A DNA stretch of 64,000 bases, taken from the NCBI RefSeq assembly GCF_000814325.1, contig NZ_JPHF01000001.1, positions 186,001-250,000 of the forward strand. Direction: 5' to 3'. The translations under genes and the position numbers were made by a program. Numbering within the stretch: position 1 is the stretch's first letter; each line of letters starts with the position of its first letter. Of the stretch, positions 26,071-35,371 are shown piece by piece. This DNA comes from Flavihumibacter sp. ZG627. Its GTDB lineage: Bacteria; Bacteroidota; Bacteroidia; Chitinophagales; Chitinophagaceae. The notes under the pieces were generated by a model. That model ran no database searches. It was not told the DNA's origin and was given only the letters and a program-made list of their open reading frames with translations.

Positions 26071-27057
26071 ATGCCATTACGTTTTTTACCTAAGCAGAAA
26101 CTTGCCATCGCCACGGCCATTTATTGGTTTCTTTTGCTTTATATTATTGCTGCCCTTTTCTTTTGGTTTGCTAAACTCCAGCAGCAGAATCAACAGATGG
26201 CACAGCAAAAGTTAATGGAACTGGTTGCCAATGACCCCGATTATATCCGGAAAGTGGAAATGATCAATGAAGAAGCCCGGCGAAAAACGATGCAATTTAA
26301 TGGAGAGGGTATTACGTTCCTGTTAATTATTCTGGTGGGAGCCGTATTCGTTTTCAGGGCTGTAAGAAGGCAGTTCAAAACAGCTCAGCAACAACAGAAC
26401 TTTATGATGGCAATTACCCATGAGTTAAAAACTCCGATTGCTGTTGCAAAGCTTAACCTGGAAACACTTCAAAAGCACAGACTTGATGAGGAGAAGCAAA
26501 TGAAACTTATACAAATGACGCTTCAGGAAACTAATCGCCTGAATACTCTGACCAATAATATTTTACTCTCCTCTCAATTGGAGGCTGGGGGATACAAAAT
26601 GGTCATGGAAGACATTGCCATTTCCAATCTTGCAGAAAAGCTAATGACCGACCTGCAACACAGATTCCCCGACAGATTAATGGAATGGGAGATCCAACCG
26701 GGTCAAGTTATTAAGGGAGACCCCGTTTTGATCGAAATAATGATGAATAATTTACTCGATAATGCGCTTAAATATTCATCAAAAGATAGCCCTATAATAT
26801 TGTCACTCTATGATGGCGGTACCGGCTTGATACTGCAGGTAAAGGACCAGGGTATCGGTATACCTAATGAAGAAAAGCAAAAAATCTTTGAACGATTTTA
26901 CCGGATCGGAAATGAAGCAGTGAGAAAAACAAAGGGCACCGGTCTGGGTTTGTTCCTTTGTAAAAAAATCGCAACCGACCACCATGCGCTCATCAATGTT
27001 TCCGATAATCATCCGAGGGGCAGTATTTTTACCATACAATTCAGAAATAAACGATGA
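26071..27057 (+). CDS. Sensor histidine kinase
   Basis: Membrane sensor kinase of 328 residues. Two membrane helices (about 12-32 and 81-95) flank a short periplasmic region of about 45 residues rich in Gln. The phospho-acceptor is His117 in MMAITHELKTP; the ATPase domain has the N box LLDNALKYSS, G1 VKDQGIGIP, F box IFERFYRIG and G2 GTGLGLFLCKK. The periplasmic part is too small for a typical ligand domain, so it may sense membrane state or a partner. Its last four bases overlap the response-regulator start. Confidence 0.94.
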   Translation: MPLRFLPKQKLAIATAIYWFLLLYIIAALFFWFAKLQQQNQQMAQQKLMELVANDPDYIRKVEMINEEARRKTMQFNGEGITFLLIILVGAVFVFRAVRRQFKTAQQQQNFMMAITHELKTPIAVAKLNLETLQKHRLDEEKQMKLIQMTLQETNRLNTLTNNILLSSQLEAGGYKMVMEDIAISNLAEKLMTDLQHRFPDRLMEWEIQPGQVIKGDPVLIEIMMNNLLDNALKYSSKDSPIILSLYDGGTGLILQVKDQGIGIPNEEKQKIFERFYRIGNEAVRKTKGTGLGLFLCKKIATDHHALINVSDNHPRGSIFTIQFRNKR

Positions 27058-27752
27058 AACCATTATCTATATTATTGGTGGAAGATGAAGAAAACCTGCA
27101 TGAAGCACTCAAGCTAAACCTTGAACTGGAAGGATATGAAGTAACCTCGGCCTTTGATGGTTTGAACGCAGTTAAAGCAGTCCAGAATGAATATTTTGAC
27201 CTGATCATTCTTGATATAATGCTACCTGAAATGGATGGCCTTGCCGTAATGGAAACCATTCGCATACAGAATAATGAAGTGCCCATATTGGTGTTGAGTG
27301 CCAAAAGCACCAGTGCCGACAGGGTCCTGGGCTTAAAAAAAGGAGCCGATGATTATCTCACCAAACCTTTTAACCTTGAAGAACTTCTGATCCGGGTACA
27401 GAAACTTATTGATAAGAACATCCGTATACAGGTTAAAGATTCAATTGGTGATATCTATGTATTTGGTGATAACAGGATTGATTTCAAGGCCCAGGAAGCA
27501 GTAACAAAAAATGGCACAACTATCCAGCTTAGTAAAAAGGAAGCCATGTTGCTTAAATTGCTCATCGAAAATAAAAACGATGTGATTCCCCGTGAAAAGA
27601 TCCTCCAGACAGTTTGGGGATACAACGTATATCCTACCACACGAACTATCGATAACTTCATACTCAACTTCCGAAAATATTTTGAGGATGATAGCAGAAA
27701 TCCACGTTACTTCCACTCTGTAAGAGGGGTTGGCTATAAATACAGCGAGTAG
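27054..27752 (+). CDS. Response regulator, OmpR/PhoB family
   Basis: DNA-binding partner of the preceding kinase. The 232-residue product has a receiver domain with the acidic pair in VEDEEN, phospho-acceptor Asp54 in IILDIMLPEMDG, and Lys in KGADDYLTKPF, and a C-terminal winged helix with LSKKEAMLLKLL, RTIDNFILNFRKYF and HSVRGVGYKY. The ATGA overlap with the kinase indicates translational coupling. Targets cannot be inferred from the neighbourhood. It is convergent with batD, with one base between the stop codons. Confidence 0.95.
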   Translation: MKPLSILLVEDEENLHEALKLNLELEGYEVTSAFDGLNAVKAVQNEYFDLIILDIMLPEMDGLAVMETIRIQNNEVPILVLSAKSTSADRVLGLKKGADDYLTKPFNLEELLIRVQKLIDKNIRIQVKDSIGDIYVFGDNRIDFKAQEAVTKNGTTIQLSKKEAMLLKLLIENKNDVIPREKILQTVWGYNVYPTTRTIDNFILNFRKYFEDDSRNPRYFHSVRGVGYKYSE

Positions 27753-27753
27753 T

Positions 27754-29607
27754 TCATATTACCCGGATCGCGGCCATTAGTGCTTCTGTTCTTTCAATCA
27801 TTGAGCCATCAATAGTTACACTGGATTCCGGAACATACAGTGACCACTCGCATTTATCCCAGATTTCCTTTAAAACGCTAATGTTTTTTTCTGATAATCC
27901 CCTTAATGCAAGCAGCTCTAGTGCCAAAGGTTTCTGCTGGGCCGATCGTTGCAACTTCATTTTGAAGCTTATGACCTCCCAAAGACCTTTCTCTATTCCC
28001 AGGTAGAAGTTACGGCCATCCTTTTCCTTTAATGCTTTGCGTGCCATCAGTAATGGGTCAGATAGAGCAGATGGGGCTACAATTTTCTTGTCTTGTTCAA
28101 CCTTCACTAACAATTCCTGTTCTACCCTGGCTAATTCAGCTTTCTCTTTCTTCTTTTTGCGACCATAAAATACCAGGAATATTATTAAAGCAAGCATTAA
28201 TACAGGCAACCAAATAAGCCCATTGGAAGATTTATCATTTGCAGAGCCATCAATTACGCTCACCGGAAGAATTATATTTCGGTTAATCCCAGGTGTTACA
28301 GTTAAACGTAAACTGTCCGTTTCTGCTGTCCGGTAGGTTTTTGAGATGGGGTCGAAAAAGCTGAAACTTATTCCTGGTAAATTAAATGTCCCGCTCTTTT
28401 CCGGGGTGAATGTATACACTATATATTTCGATCCGGTCATAGGCGCAACAACTTTATTGATATCTTCCTTTACCAGCGGGTCATAAACAAGAAAGCTGTC
28501 AGGCAGGTTCCAGGCGGGGGCATTTACGAGTGGGATATTTCCACTGCCTTCTATCCTAAGATCCATGCTTGCGTTTTCACCCGCAGCTACTTTGCTGTCA
28601 TTCAGGGTCGCTTTAAGCGTAAAATTTCCAACTGCTCCATTAAAGCCGGGAGGCGCGCCGTCCGGGAGAGGATTTACTGTTATAGTCAGGGGCTGGCTGC
28701 TTAGGGTAATATGATGCTCCTCCCAATTACCCATATTATCTGTCAACAGATCATCAAACATGCGTTCCAATGATGATCTTGGTTGTTCTGCCCTTCCATC
28801 TGAATTTTTCCTTCGAAGAAACCGTACGGTATTCTGCAACTCAACTGGTTCAAGAACGAAACTTCCTTCCTGCAGAGGGAAAAGCTGAGTTTTGCGGATG
28901 ATATGGACCTGGTAGGGTAACCCGTTAAAAGTTTCAATTGAAGCGCCACCGCCATCAGGGGCTACCATATCATATACACTGAATCCATTCATGGAAGGCC
29001 GCTTGCTCACCCTCGATTCAGAACGTAATCGGGTATACAGTTTATAAGTGGCTACTATAGGCTCTCCGATATAGGCAGTTGTTTTGTCTACCTCAAGCCT
29101 AACCAATAAATTATTCCTGATCTTATCTGCCGCATTCTGACCGGGCTCCAATATATAATCTTCCTCAGTTCTTTGCATCATTTCCGGTATTCCCGGGTTT
29201 ATTGGATAATTATTGGGACTTGGAGCGGGGGCATCCGTTACTTCAATGGCAACATTATTCGATTGCATCAATCGTCCATTTATTGTTGCCGTTGCTCCTG
29301 TTATTATTATACGCCCCAACTTTTGTGGCCTCAGTATATAGGTTATGGCTTTATACTGACTAAGCTGTCCATTCACGAGGCTCATGCCTGTAGTTTCCAC
29401 CGGCCCTTGCATTACAAGAAAATCACGGAAAACAGGGGCACGGAAGCCCTCCATCGCCGTTGCATTTTCCAAAATGAACTGTAGCTGCAATACTTCATTT
29501 ATGCTGATGGTCTGCTTTTCAACGATTGTGGAAAAACTTGGTTGGGCTTTTATTAATTGCGGTACAAGCAACCAAAGACAGATAATTATTAGGTAACGAA
29601 TTTTCAA
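27754..29607 (-). CDS. batD: BatD family protein
   Basis: BatD proteins (named for aerotolerance in Bacteroides) are large periplasmic, membrane-anchored proteins with repeated beta domains. The product has a signal peptide, an N-terminal domain with VEKQTISINEVLQLQFIL, the middle segment VRLEVDKTTAYIGEPIVATYKLYTR (seen as VDKTTAYIGEPIVATYKLY), a TM helix around LIWLPVLMLALIIFLVFYG and a basic cytosolic tail with helical repeats. I choose a TTG start at 29607, which gives the signal peptide MKIRYLIIICLWLLVPQLIKA and avoids overlap with the upstream gene; the open frame reaches 29670. No batA, batB, batC, batE or MoxR gene is adjacent. Confidence 0.85.
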   Translation of the reverse strand: MKIRYLIIICLWLLVPQLIKAQPSFSTIVEKQTISINEVLQLQFILENATAMEGFRAPVFRDFLVMQGPVETTGMSLVNGQLSQYKAITYILRPQKLGRIIITGATATINGRLMQSNNVAIEVTDAPAPSPNNYPINPGIPEMMQRTEEDYILEPGQNAADKIRNNLLVRLEVDKTTAYIGEPIVATYKLYTRLRSESRVSKRPSMNGFSVYDMVAPDGGGASIETFNGLPYQVHIIRKTQLFPLQEGSFVLEPVELQNTVRFLRRKNSDGRAEQPRSSLERMFDDLLTDNMGNWEEHHITLSSQPLTITVNPLPDGAPPGFNGAVGNFTLKATLNDSKVAAGENASMDLRIEGSGNIPLVNAPAWNLPDSFLVYDPLVKEDINKVVAPMTGSKYIVYTFTPEKSGTFNLPGISFSFFDPISKTYRTAETDSLRLTVTPGINRNIILPVSVIDGSANDKSSNGLIWLPVLMLALIIFLVFYGRKKKKEKAELARVEQELLVKVEQDKKIVAPSALSDPLLMARKALKEKDGRNFYLGIEKGLWEVISFKMKLQRSAQQKPLALELLALRGLSEKNISVLKEIWDKCEWSLYVPESSVTIDGSMIERTEALMAAIRVI

Positions 29608-29626
29608 TCTTAAAATGTTTCGGAAT

Positions 29627-30325
29627 TCAAAGATCGCCCAATTGTGGTCTAAGTATGATATCTTCCACACAGGCCTGGGGTGATAACCGGCTGGCAGCGT
29701 TAACCATTATAGCTATATCCGTTGCTGTCATGATTCGTTCCGGATCAATTCCTGCTCCTTCCCAGGAGGCAGTATAAGCGGCACCCGGCATAACCGCCGT
29801 TACCTTAATACCATATGATTTCATTTCTTCACGAAGGTTACGGCTAAATCCAAGTAAAGCATATTTACTTATTCCATAAGATCCACCGTTAGGATATGCA
29901 TTGAGGGAAGCAATGGAGCATATATTGAATATATGACCTGATTTCCTGGCCATCATGTAAGGCAGAAATGCCCTGGTAGTGTGATAGGCGCTATGTAAAT
30001 TCAGCAACATCATTTCTTCCATCACTCCTTCCGATTCGTTATGAATACTTCCCGGTATGAATGATCCGGCATTATTTACAAGAATATCAGGAATTTTAAA
30101 TGATATTACCCATTCTGAGAAAGCCTTTATCTGCTTGCGGTCACTCATATCAGAGGGCATGGCATTGATGGAACTGCCGGGATAGCGATTTAAAAGCTCT
30201 TCAGTAGTTTTATAAAGATTTGCTTCGCCGCGGCTACATAAAAATAAAGAATGGCCACCAGCAGCAAACTGTTCCGCTATTGCTTTGCCAATCCCTTTAC
30301 TGGCACCTGTAATCACAATATTCAT
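29627..30325 (-). CDS. Short-chain dehydrogenase/reductase
   Basis: Classical SDR of 232 residues. NAD(P) binding motif ITGASKGIGKAIAEQF, NNAG in LVNNAGSFIPG, catalytic Ser in ICSIASLNAYP and Tyr-x-x-x-Lys in SYGISKYALLGFS. It resembles the broad 3-ketoacyl-ACP-reductase-like group (FabG-like, sepiapterin-reductase-like) with unknown substrate. Located between a DUF2167 gene and batD on the minus strand with short gaps (17 and 19 bases), so the three probably form one transcript. Confidence 0.9.
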   Translation of the reverse strand: MNIVITGASKGIGKAIAEQFAAGGHSLFLCSRGEANLYKTTEELLNRYPGSSINAMPSDMSDRKQIKAFSEWVISFKIPDILVNNAGSFIPGSIHNESEGVMEEMMLLNLHSAYHTTRAFLPYMMARKSGHIFNICSIASLNAYPNGGSYGISKYALLGFSRNLREEMKSYGIKVTAVMPGAAYTASWEGAGIDPERIMTATDIAIMVNAASRLSPQACVEDIILRPQLGDL

Positions 30326-30342
30326 GCTTAAAAATAAGCATC

Positions 30343-31263
30343 TTAAGCTTCCTTCCTTCCTACTTTTCTTTTAAAGGCTATAAATGATCCGGATACAAGC
30401 CCTGCAATCACCAAAGTCCCTAACACAATTTTTGGCGATATTATACTTCTAGTAGCAGCCTGCCCGGCAGCATTTCCTGTGATAATTGTACCCACGGTCA
30501 ATTCTGCTATTGAATCAGTTCGCTTATCGAAATCATCATATTGATGGCCATCTGTAAATTTTGCTATTGCTATTACATTGGGCAGGTCTTTTTTTACTTG
30601 TTCAAGCTGGGGCATCGTAGCCACCGCATTGAAACTTATCATACTATTCCTTCCAAGAATTCTTGCCTCATAATTAAGTACATTTATATCACTACCCGTT
30701 ACAGCAATCTCTTTCGCCCAGTGAACCCTATGATTATCCTTATCATAACTTGGAACAGCAGCCCAACCCACTATATTCATAGTATTATAACCCATTTCAA
30801 GCCTTCTTGTATTTGCCTTTTCCTGGTTGCGTTGTAATTCCACTATTAAATCATCATAATTTGTTTCGCCCGCATCATGATCTTTAACATACCCAATGGG
30901 ATGATGGCTGATAACATAAGTAAATTCCTCATCGGCATTGTTGATACGGAACGATTTTCTCACCAGCATACCCAGTACAGAACTATCAGGTAAGTTTCCC
31001 CACAAATCTTCCAAAATGAACCTGGTTTGGGCTGAGTCAATGAATTTGTACTGTTCAGGAATATCCAGCACAACACTATTGCCAGCTATTAATATACTGC
31101 CTGCCTGGTAACGAATTTTTTTGTCGGTTGAATCAAGCTGCTTTTTAAATTGCTTCCTTAATGCTTTTTCGGCCCTAAGGGATGCTTTTGAGCCATCAGG
31201 ATTTCCTGCATAAGCCATAGTGGAAATTACCAGGGCCAAGCCTGGCATTAAGATCCTTAACAT
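30343..31263 (-). CDS. DUF2167 family membrane-anchored protein
   Basis: The 306-residue product has a signal peptide (about 1-19, ending MAYA), a DUF2167-type periplasmic domain and a C-terminal membrane helix (IVLGTLVIAGLVSGSFIAF) with a short basic tail. Recognised family features are VLDIPEQYKFIDSAQTRFIL, WGNLPDSSVLGMLV, HPIGYVKDHDAGETNYDDL, the NIVGWAAVPSYD strand, NYEARILGRNSMISFNAV and FTDGHQYDDFDKRTDSIAE. The function of the family is unknown. It is first in a probable operon with the SDR and batD. Confidence 0.8.
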   Translation of the reverse strand: MLRILMPGLALVISTMAYAGNPDGSKASLRAEKALRKQFKKQLDSTDKKIRYQAGSILIAGNSVVLDIPEQYKFIDSAQTRFILEDLWGNLPDSSVLGMLVRKSFRINNADEEFTYVISHHPIGYVKDHDAGETNYDDLIVELQRNQEKANTRRLEMGYNTMNIVGWAAVPSYDKDNHRVHWAKEIAVTGSDINVLNYEARILGRNSMISFNAVATMPQLEQVKKDLPNVIAIAKFTDGHQYDDFDKRTDSIAELTVGTIITGNAAGQAATRSIISPKIVLGTLVIAGLVSGSFIAFKRKVGRKEA

Positions 31264-31319
31264 GTTGAAATCGGGTTTCGGGTTAGTAAGGCAAGTTTAC
31301 ATCATTATAACGTAACCAA

Positions 31320-31327
31320 TATCTTTG
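31320..31327 (+). promoter_or_regulatory. Bacteroidota-type -7 box immediately before the YjjG-type gene
   Basis: TATCTTTG fits TAnnTTTG and ends five bases before the ATG, so the transcript would be nearly leaderless. No TTG at the ideal distance upstream. Confidence 0.45.
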
Positions 31328-31332
31328 TTGCA

Positions 31333-32034
31333 ATGAAAAAAACGTACCGTCATATATTTTTCGATCTTGATCACACTCTCTGGGATTTTGAATCAAATGC
31401 CTTACAAACATTAAAGGACATTTATTCTTCTCTTCGGTTATGTGAATTTGGAATCGAAGACTTTGAACGCTTTCACCAGCAATATATTTTACACAATGAT
31501 AAATTATGGGAGCGTTATCGTAATGGTTTTATTAAGGTTGATGAACTCCGATGGAAACGTATGTGGCATACTTTACTCGATTTTAAAATCGGTGATGAAA
31601 AGCTCGCCCGACGAATGGGTGATGAATTCCTCAACTTGTTGCCTACCCGAACAATACTTTTTCCACACACCAATGAAATCCTGGATTACCTCCAAAGAAA
31701 TGGCTATTCTCTTCATTTGATCACCAACGGATTTGAAGCCACCCAGCATAATAAATTGAAATATTCTAATATTGACGGGTTCTTTTCAAAGGTCATCACC
31801 TCTGAAGGCAGTAACAGCCTGAAGCCCCATCGTGAAATATTTGAATATGCCTTTAAAATAACAGGCGCAAATGCCTCTGATAGCATAATGATTGGAGACA
31901 ATATTGAAGTTGATATAAACGGTGCAAGAAATGCCGGAATGGACCAGGTATTTGTTAACCATATCAGTGACCAGCCTGATCAAAATGCCACCTATACAGT
32001 GTACTCCCTGTTAGAGCTTAAAGAAATTTTTTAG
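31333..32034 (+). CDS. YjjG-type noncanonical pyrimidine nucleotidase (HAD family)
   Basis: Phosphatase of the haloacid dehalogenase fold; YjjG dephosphorylates unusual pyrimidine nucleotides and so cleans the pool. The 233-residue product has motif I HIFFDLDHTLWDFESN (nucleophile is the first Asp), motif II LHLITNGFEATQ, motif III Lys in SLKPHREIFEYA and motif IV MIGDNIEVDINGARNAGM. The TLWDFE opening is typical of the YjjG group. It is a single gene, divergent from the DUF2167 operon and convergent with psd. The 89 bases after it show no clear terminator. Confidence 0.87.
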   Translation: MKKTYRHIFFDLDHTLWDFESNALQTLKDIYSSLRLCEFGIEDFERFHQQYILHNDKLWERYRNGFIKVDELRWKRMWHTLLDFKIGDEKLARRMGDEFLNLLPTRTILFPHTNEILDYLQRNGYSLHLITNGFEATQHNKLKYSNIDGFFSKVITSEGSNSLKPHREIFEYAFKITGANASDSIMIGDNIEVDINGARNAGMDQVFVNHISDQPDQNATYTVYSLLELKEIF

Positions 32035-32123
32035 CAGAAGGCAGTATTTTTTCATATTTTTTCGGGTTTAAGTTAATTGCCAAGATAAAATCAATAACGT
32101 TAAATGTAAAAACAATAATTGCT

Positions 32124-32783
32124 TTAAAGCAAGCTGGCCAGAACAGTTACCCCTCCTTTAACTTTCTGTTCCAATGAAACATTTACCCGGCTGCCGATTG
32201 GCAGCAGAATATCAACCCGGCTGCCAAATTTAATGAAACCGAGTTCTTCATTCTGCTTAACCTGCATGCCTGGTTGTAGATAATTCACGATCCTTTTGGC
32301 AACTGCACCAGCAATTTGTTTTACAAGTATTTCATTGGTTCCCTTTTTTATCACTACACTATGGCGCTCGTTCTCTGTAGAGGATTTTGGATGCCAGGCA
32401 ACCAGGTATTTGCCCTTATGGTATTTGCTATATATTACATCACCTGAAAGTGGATTTCGGTTTACATGCACATTAGCCGGACTCATGAAAATGCTCACCT
32501 GAAGCCTTTTATCCTTAAAATATTCCTCATCAAAAACTTCTTCAATAACAACAACCTTTCCATCTGCCGGGCAAATCAATAAAGAATCGTCGTAAGTCAT
32601 GTTTCGGGCTGGAAGGCGGAAAAACGATATGATAAAAAGCAGGAGGGCTAATAAAAGCACGAATATTATCCAGCTTACCAGCGGTGAATAAGCACTGATA
32701 AAGAAGAAGGAGAGGAGATTCAGGGATGCAAATATCAGCGTAGCAATAGCAATTGATTTATAGCCTTCCTTGTGAATGGTCAT
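32124..32783 (-). CDS. psd: Phosphatidylserine decarboxylase
   Basis: Makes phosphatidylethanolamine, the main zwitterionic phospholipid, from phosphatidylserine. The 219-residue proenzyme has two N-terminal membrane helices (about 10-55), FRLPARNMTYDDSLLICPADGKVVV (the ICPADGKVV part is diagnostic), FMSPANVHVNRNPLSG and the self-cleavage site GS in IKFGSRVDILLP, where Ser becomes the pyruvoyl group. The short length and the second, archaeal-like (type II) layout are normal in Bacteroidota. It is divergent from the arginase-like gene. Confidence 0.93.
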   Translation of the reverse strand: MTIHKEGYKSIAIATLIFASLNLLSFFFISAYSPLVSWIIFVLLLALLLFIISFFRLPARNMTYDDSLLICPADGKVVVIEEVFDEEYFKDKRLQVSIFMSPANVHVNRNPLSGDVIYSKYHKGKYLVAWHPKSSTENERHSVVIKKGTNEILVKQIAGAVAKRIVNYLQPGMQVKQNEELGFIKFGSRVDILLPIGSRVNVSLEQKVKGGVTVLASLL

Positions 32784-32846
32784 GTTAGTTGTTTAAAGTG
32801 CAAAATTAGGTATAAGCCCAAAGTGACCAATTATTATCTTGCAGCC

Positions 32847-33986
32847 ATGAGTGATTTGCAACACCTTACAGATTTTCTCGATCCCATATCTATTGCACAT
32901 ATAAGCGGTGATGAGGGATTTCGTTCCGGACAGATCGGAAAAAATATTCGGGTTCATGAAAAAGACCTCTTCCCTGAATTGGAAAATGTTGACCTTGTGA
33001 TTGTTGGTTGTGGTGAAGAACGGGGTCTGGGAATGGGTAAACCATTTTCCAGAGCACCGGACCATATCCGCGAAGCTTTATACAGGGCATTTTACTGGCA
33101 CAATGAAATAACCCTGGCCGATATAGGAAATATAAAAGTGGGTGACTCACTCAGCGACACTTACGCCGCTTTGCGGATTGTGATCCGTGAAATCACGGAT
33201 GCCGGTAAGATCATATTGATACTCGGTGGCGCCCATGACCTCACCCTTTCCCAGTATCATGCTTATGCAGATCGAAAGCAGATCATAGAGGCCGCTTGTA
33301 TTGATGCCAGAATAGACCTCGACATGGAATCCTTGCCTCAGTCAGAACATTTTATGATGGAGATACTAACTGGAGAACCAAATTTTCTCCGGCATTATAG
33401 TCACCTGGCTTTCCAGAGCTATTATGTACACCCTTATATGCTGGAGAATATGGACAAATTGAGGTTTGATTGTTACCGTGTCGGACAAATTAAGGAACAG
33501 GTTGATGAAATGGAGCCTGTGCTGCGGAATTGTCATATGCTGAGTTTCGATTTGTCCGCTATCGCAAATGCCTATGCGCCCGGTTCAGCCATCTCACCCA
33601 ATGGCCTGAATGGTGAAGAAGCCTGTGTATTAGCACGCTATGCAGGGATGAGCCATACCGTTAATAGTTTCGGGATCTATGGCTACCAGCCTGCTAATGA
33701 TGTAGCAGGTATGACTGCAAAACAGGTTAGCCAGATGATCTGGTATTTCATTGATGGGATCAGCAAAGGAAGACGTGAAGACTCTATAAATGAAAGGGAA
33801 TCATTTTATGAATACTATACTGCATTTGCTGAGGTGGAAACAGTGTTTCTCCAGAGCAAAAAAACCGGAAGGTGGTGGATGCAGCTTCCCGATAATAAAT
33901 TTATAGCCTGCTCCTACAAAGATTATTTGATTGCCAGCAATAATGATATACCTGAAAGGTGGTTAAGGGCTCAGGAAAGGTCATAA
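32847..33986 (+). CDS. Arginase/formimidoylglutamase-family protein with altered metal site
   Basis: The 379-residue product has the ureohydrolase fold signature (LILGGAHDLTLSQYHAY and LGMGKPFSRAPDHIREALYR). The metal site is incomplete: His130 (GGAHD), Asp153 and Asp157 (IDARIDLD) and Asp235 (SFDLSAIANAYAPG) are present, but the usual His of DAHxD is Arg155 and the second Asp of DxD is Ser237. Thus two of six expected manganese ligands are missing, and the protein may not be a standard hydrolase. The ATG at 32847 starts the recognisable protein and follows a near-consensus TATCTTGC box by four bases; the open frame extends 25 codons further upstream. No hut or arginine genes are nearby. Confidence 0.78.
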   Translation: MSDLQHLTDFLDPISIAHISGDEGFRSGQIGKNIRVHEKDLFPELENVDLVIVGCGEERGLGMGKPFSRAPDHIREALYRAFYWHNEITLADIGNIKVGDSLSDTYAALRIVIREITDAGKIILILGGAHDLTLSQYHAYADRKQIIEAACIDARIDLDMESLPQSEHFMMEILTGEPNFLRHYSHLAFQSYYVHPYMLENMDKLRFDCYRVGQIKEQVDEMEPVLRNCHMLSFDLSAIANAYAPGSAISPNGLNGEEACVLARYAGMSHTVNSFGIYGYQPANDVAGMTAKQVSQMIWYFIDGISKGRREDSINERESFYEYYTAFAEVETVFLQSKKTGRWWMQLPDNKFIACSYKDYLIASNNDIPERWLRAQERS

Positions 33987-34027
33987 ACCCAATAGCCTAT
34001 TTACAGCTTTCAACCTAATTTTATCCA

Positions 34028-35371
34028 ATGCTACCATCGAGATTACTCCACTTTTTCCTGCTTACAACAGTTACCATATTTTTTTCTTGCTCTGCGTCAA
34101 GAAAAATTGATCGCTCCGCACAATCTCTTCTCTTGAAAAGAGAGGGTATTCTTAACGCGCATGTCGGCATAAGCATCTTTGACCCGGAAACCAAAACATA
34201 TCTGTATAAACACCAGGCAGATAAGTATTTCGTACCAGCCAGCAACACAAAGCTGTTTACCATGTATGCTGCCTTGAAATACCTCGGCGACTCAATTGTG
34301 GGTATACGCTTTCATGAAACGGTCGATAGTATTTACCTCCAACCTGCGGGAGACCCTACTTTTTTACACCCTGATTTTATTAAACAGCCCATAGTAGAGT
34401 GGCTTCAGAAAACAAACAAGGAACTGGTGATCTCCGATGCCAATTTCACCGATAAGGAACTTGGCTTTGGCTGGGCCTGGGATGATTTTAATAGTGGTTA
34501 TATGGCCGAACGAAGCCCGCTCCCTATTTATGGAAATGTCATAAAATGGACCCAGGTGATCGAAAAAGCCGAAGATCAATCGGGGAAACCAACCGATAAT
34601 GCATTCGTTTTTTCTGAACCTGAAATATCCTGGAAAGTAAATTTTAATCCCGCAAAAAGCGATCGCTTTAACGTTATTCGTGAACGCAATAGCAATATCT
34701 TTTACATTACTGAAGGCAAGGAGATCCTAAATACAAGGGAGGTTCCCTTCGTTACAAATGGTGTTCTATCCGCCCTTGATCTATTGCGTGATACCATTGG
34801 CCGTTCTGTTTTATATGTGCCGGCAGGAAGTGCAAAGCCACCAACAGCTTTGAAACACTCTCAGCTACGCGACTCTCTTTTAGCTATCATGATGCATCGC
34901 AGCGATAATTTTTTTGCCGAACAAGTACTATTCATGTGCTCTCAGCAATTATTTGGCGTGATGAATACCAGCAAAATCATAGACACCCTGCTTAAAGGCG
35001 ACCTTCGTAATATGCCTCAGGTGGCAAAATGGGTGGATGGTAGTGGCTTAAGTCGATATAACCAGTTCACCCCCAATAGCATAATATGGTTGTTGCAGGA
35101 GATAGAAAAGCTTGGCAGCAGGCAACAGATCCAGGCAATTTTGCCTGGTGCCAACGAAGGCACACTTGCTGGGTATTATAAAGAAATGCCTGGTGCTATT
35201 TATGCCAAAACGGGAACATTGAGTGGGCATTTGGCACTTAGCGGATATCTTACTACCCGAAAGAATCGCCGCCTTCTTTTTTCTGTAATGGTGAATAACC
35301 ACAATTCCAGCGCAGTTACTATACGCCGAAGTGTCGAGGCTTTTCTTAAAGAAATCTACCAGAAATATTAG
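34028..35371 (+). CDS. dacB: D-alanyl-D-alanine carboxypeptidase/endopeptidase, PBP4 (S13) type
   Basis: Periplasmic penicillin-binding protein that trims or cleaves peptidoglycan crosslinks. The 447-residue product has a lipoprotein-like signal peptide (TVTIFFSCS). The active-site triad motifs are SNTK (Ser-x-x-Lys, in VPASNTKLFTMYAAL), Ser-Asp-Asn in MHRSDNFFAEQ and Lys-Thr-Gly in YAKTGTLSGHLALSG. The insert between the first and second motif, with NFTDKELGFGWAWDDF, is typical of class C PBP4. Follows the arginase-like gene and precedes mutL. Confidence 0.92.
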   Translation: MLPSRLLHFFLLTTVTIFFSCSASRKIDRSAQSLLLKREGILNAHVGISIFDPETKTYLYKHQADKYFVPASNTKLFTMYAALKYLGDSIVGIRFHETVDSIYLQPAGDPTFLHPDFIKQPIVEWLQKTNKELVISDANFTDKELGFGWAWDDFNSGYMAERSPLPIYGNVIKWTQVIEKAEDQSGKPTDNAFVFSEPEISWKVNFNPAKSDRFNVIRERNSNIFYITEGKEILNTREVPFVTNGVLSALDLLRDTIGRSVLYVPAGSAKPPTALKHSQLRDSLLAIMMHRSDNFFAEQVLFMCSQQLFGVMNTSKIIDTLLKGDLRNMPQVAKWVDGSGLSRYNQFTPNSIIWLLQEIEKLGSRQQIQAILPGANEGTLAGYYKEMPGAIYAKTGTLSGHLALSGYLTTRKNRRLLFSVMVNNHNSSAVTIRRSVEAFLKEIYQKY

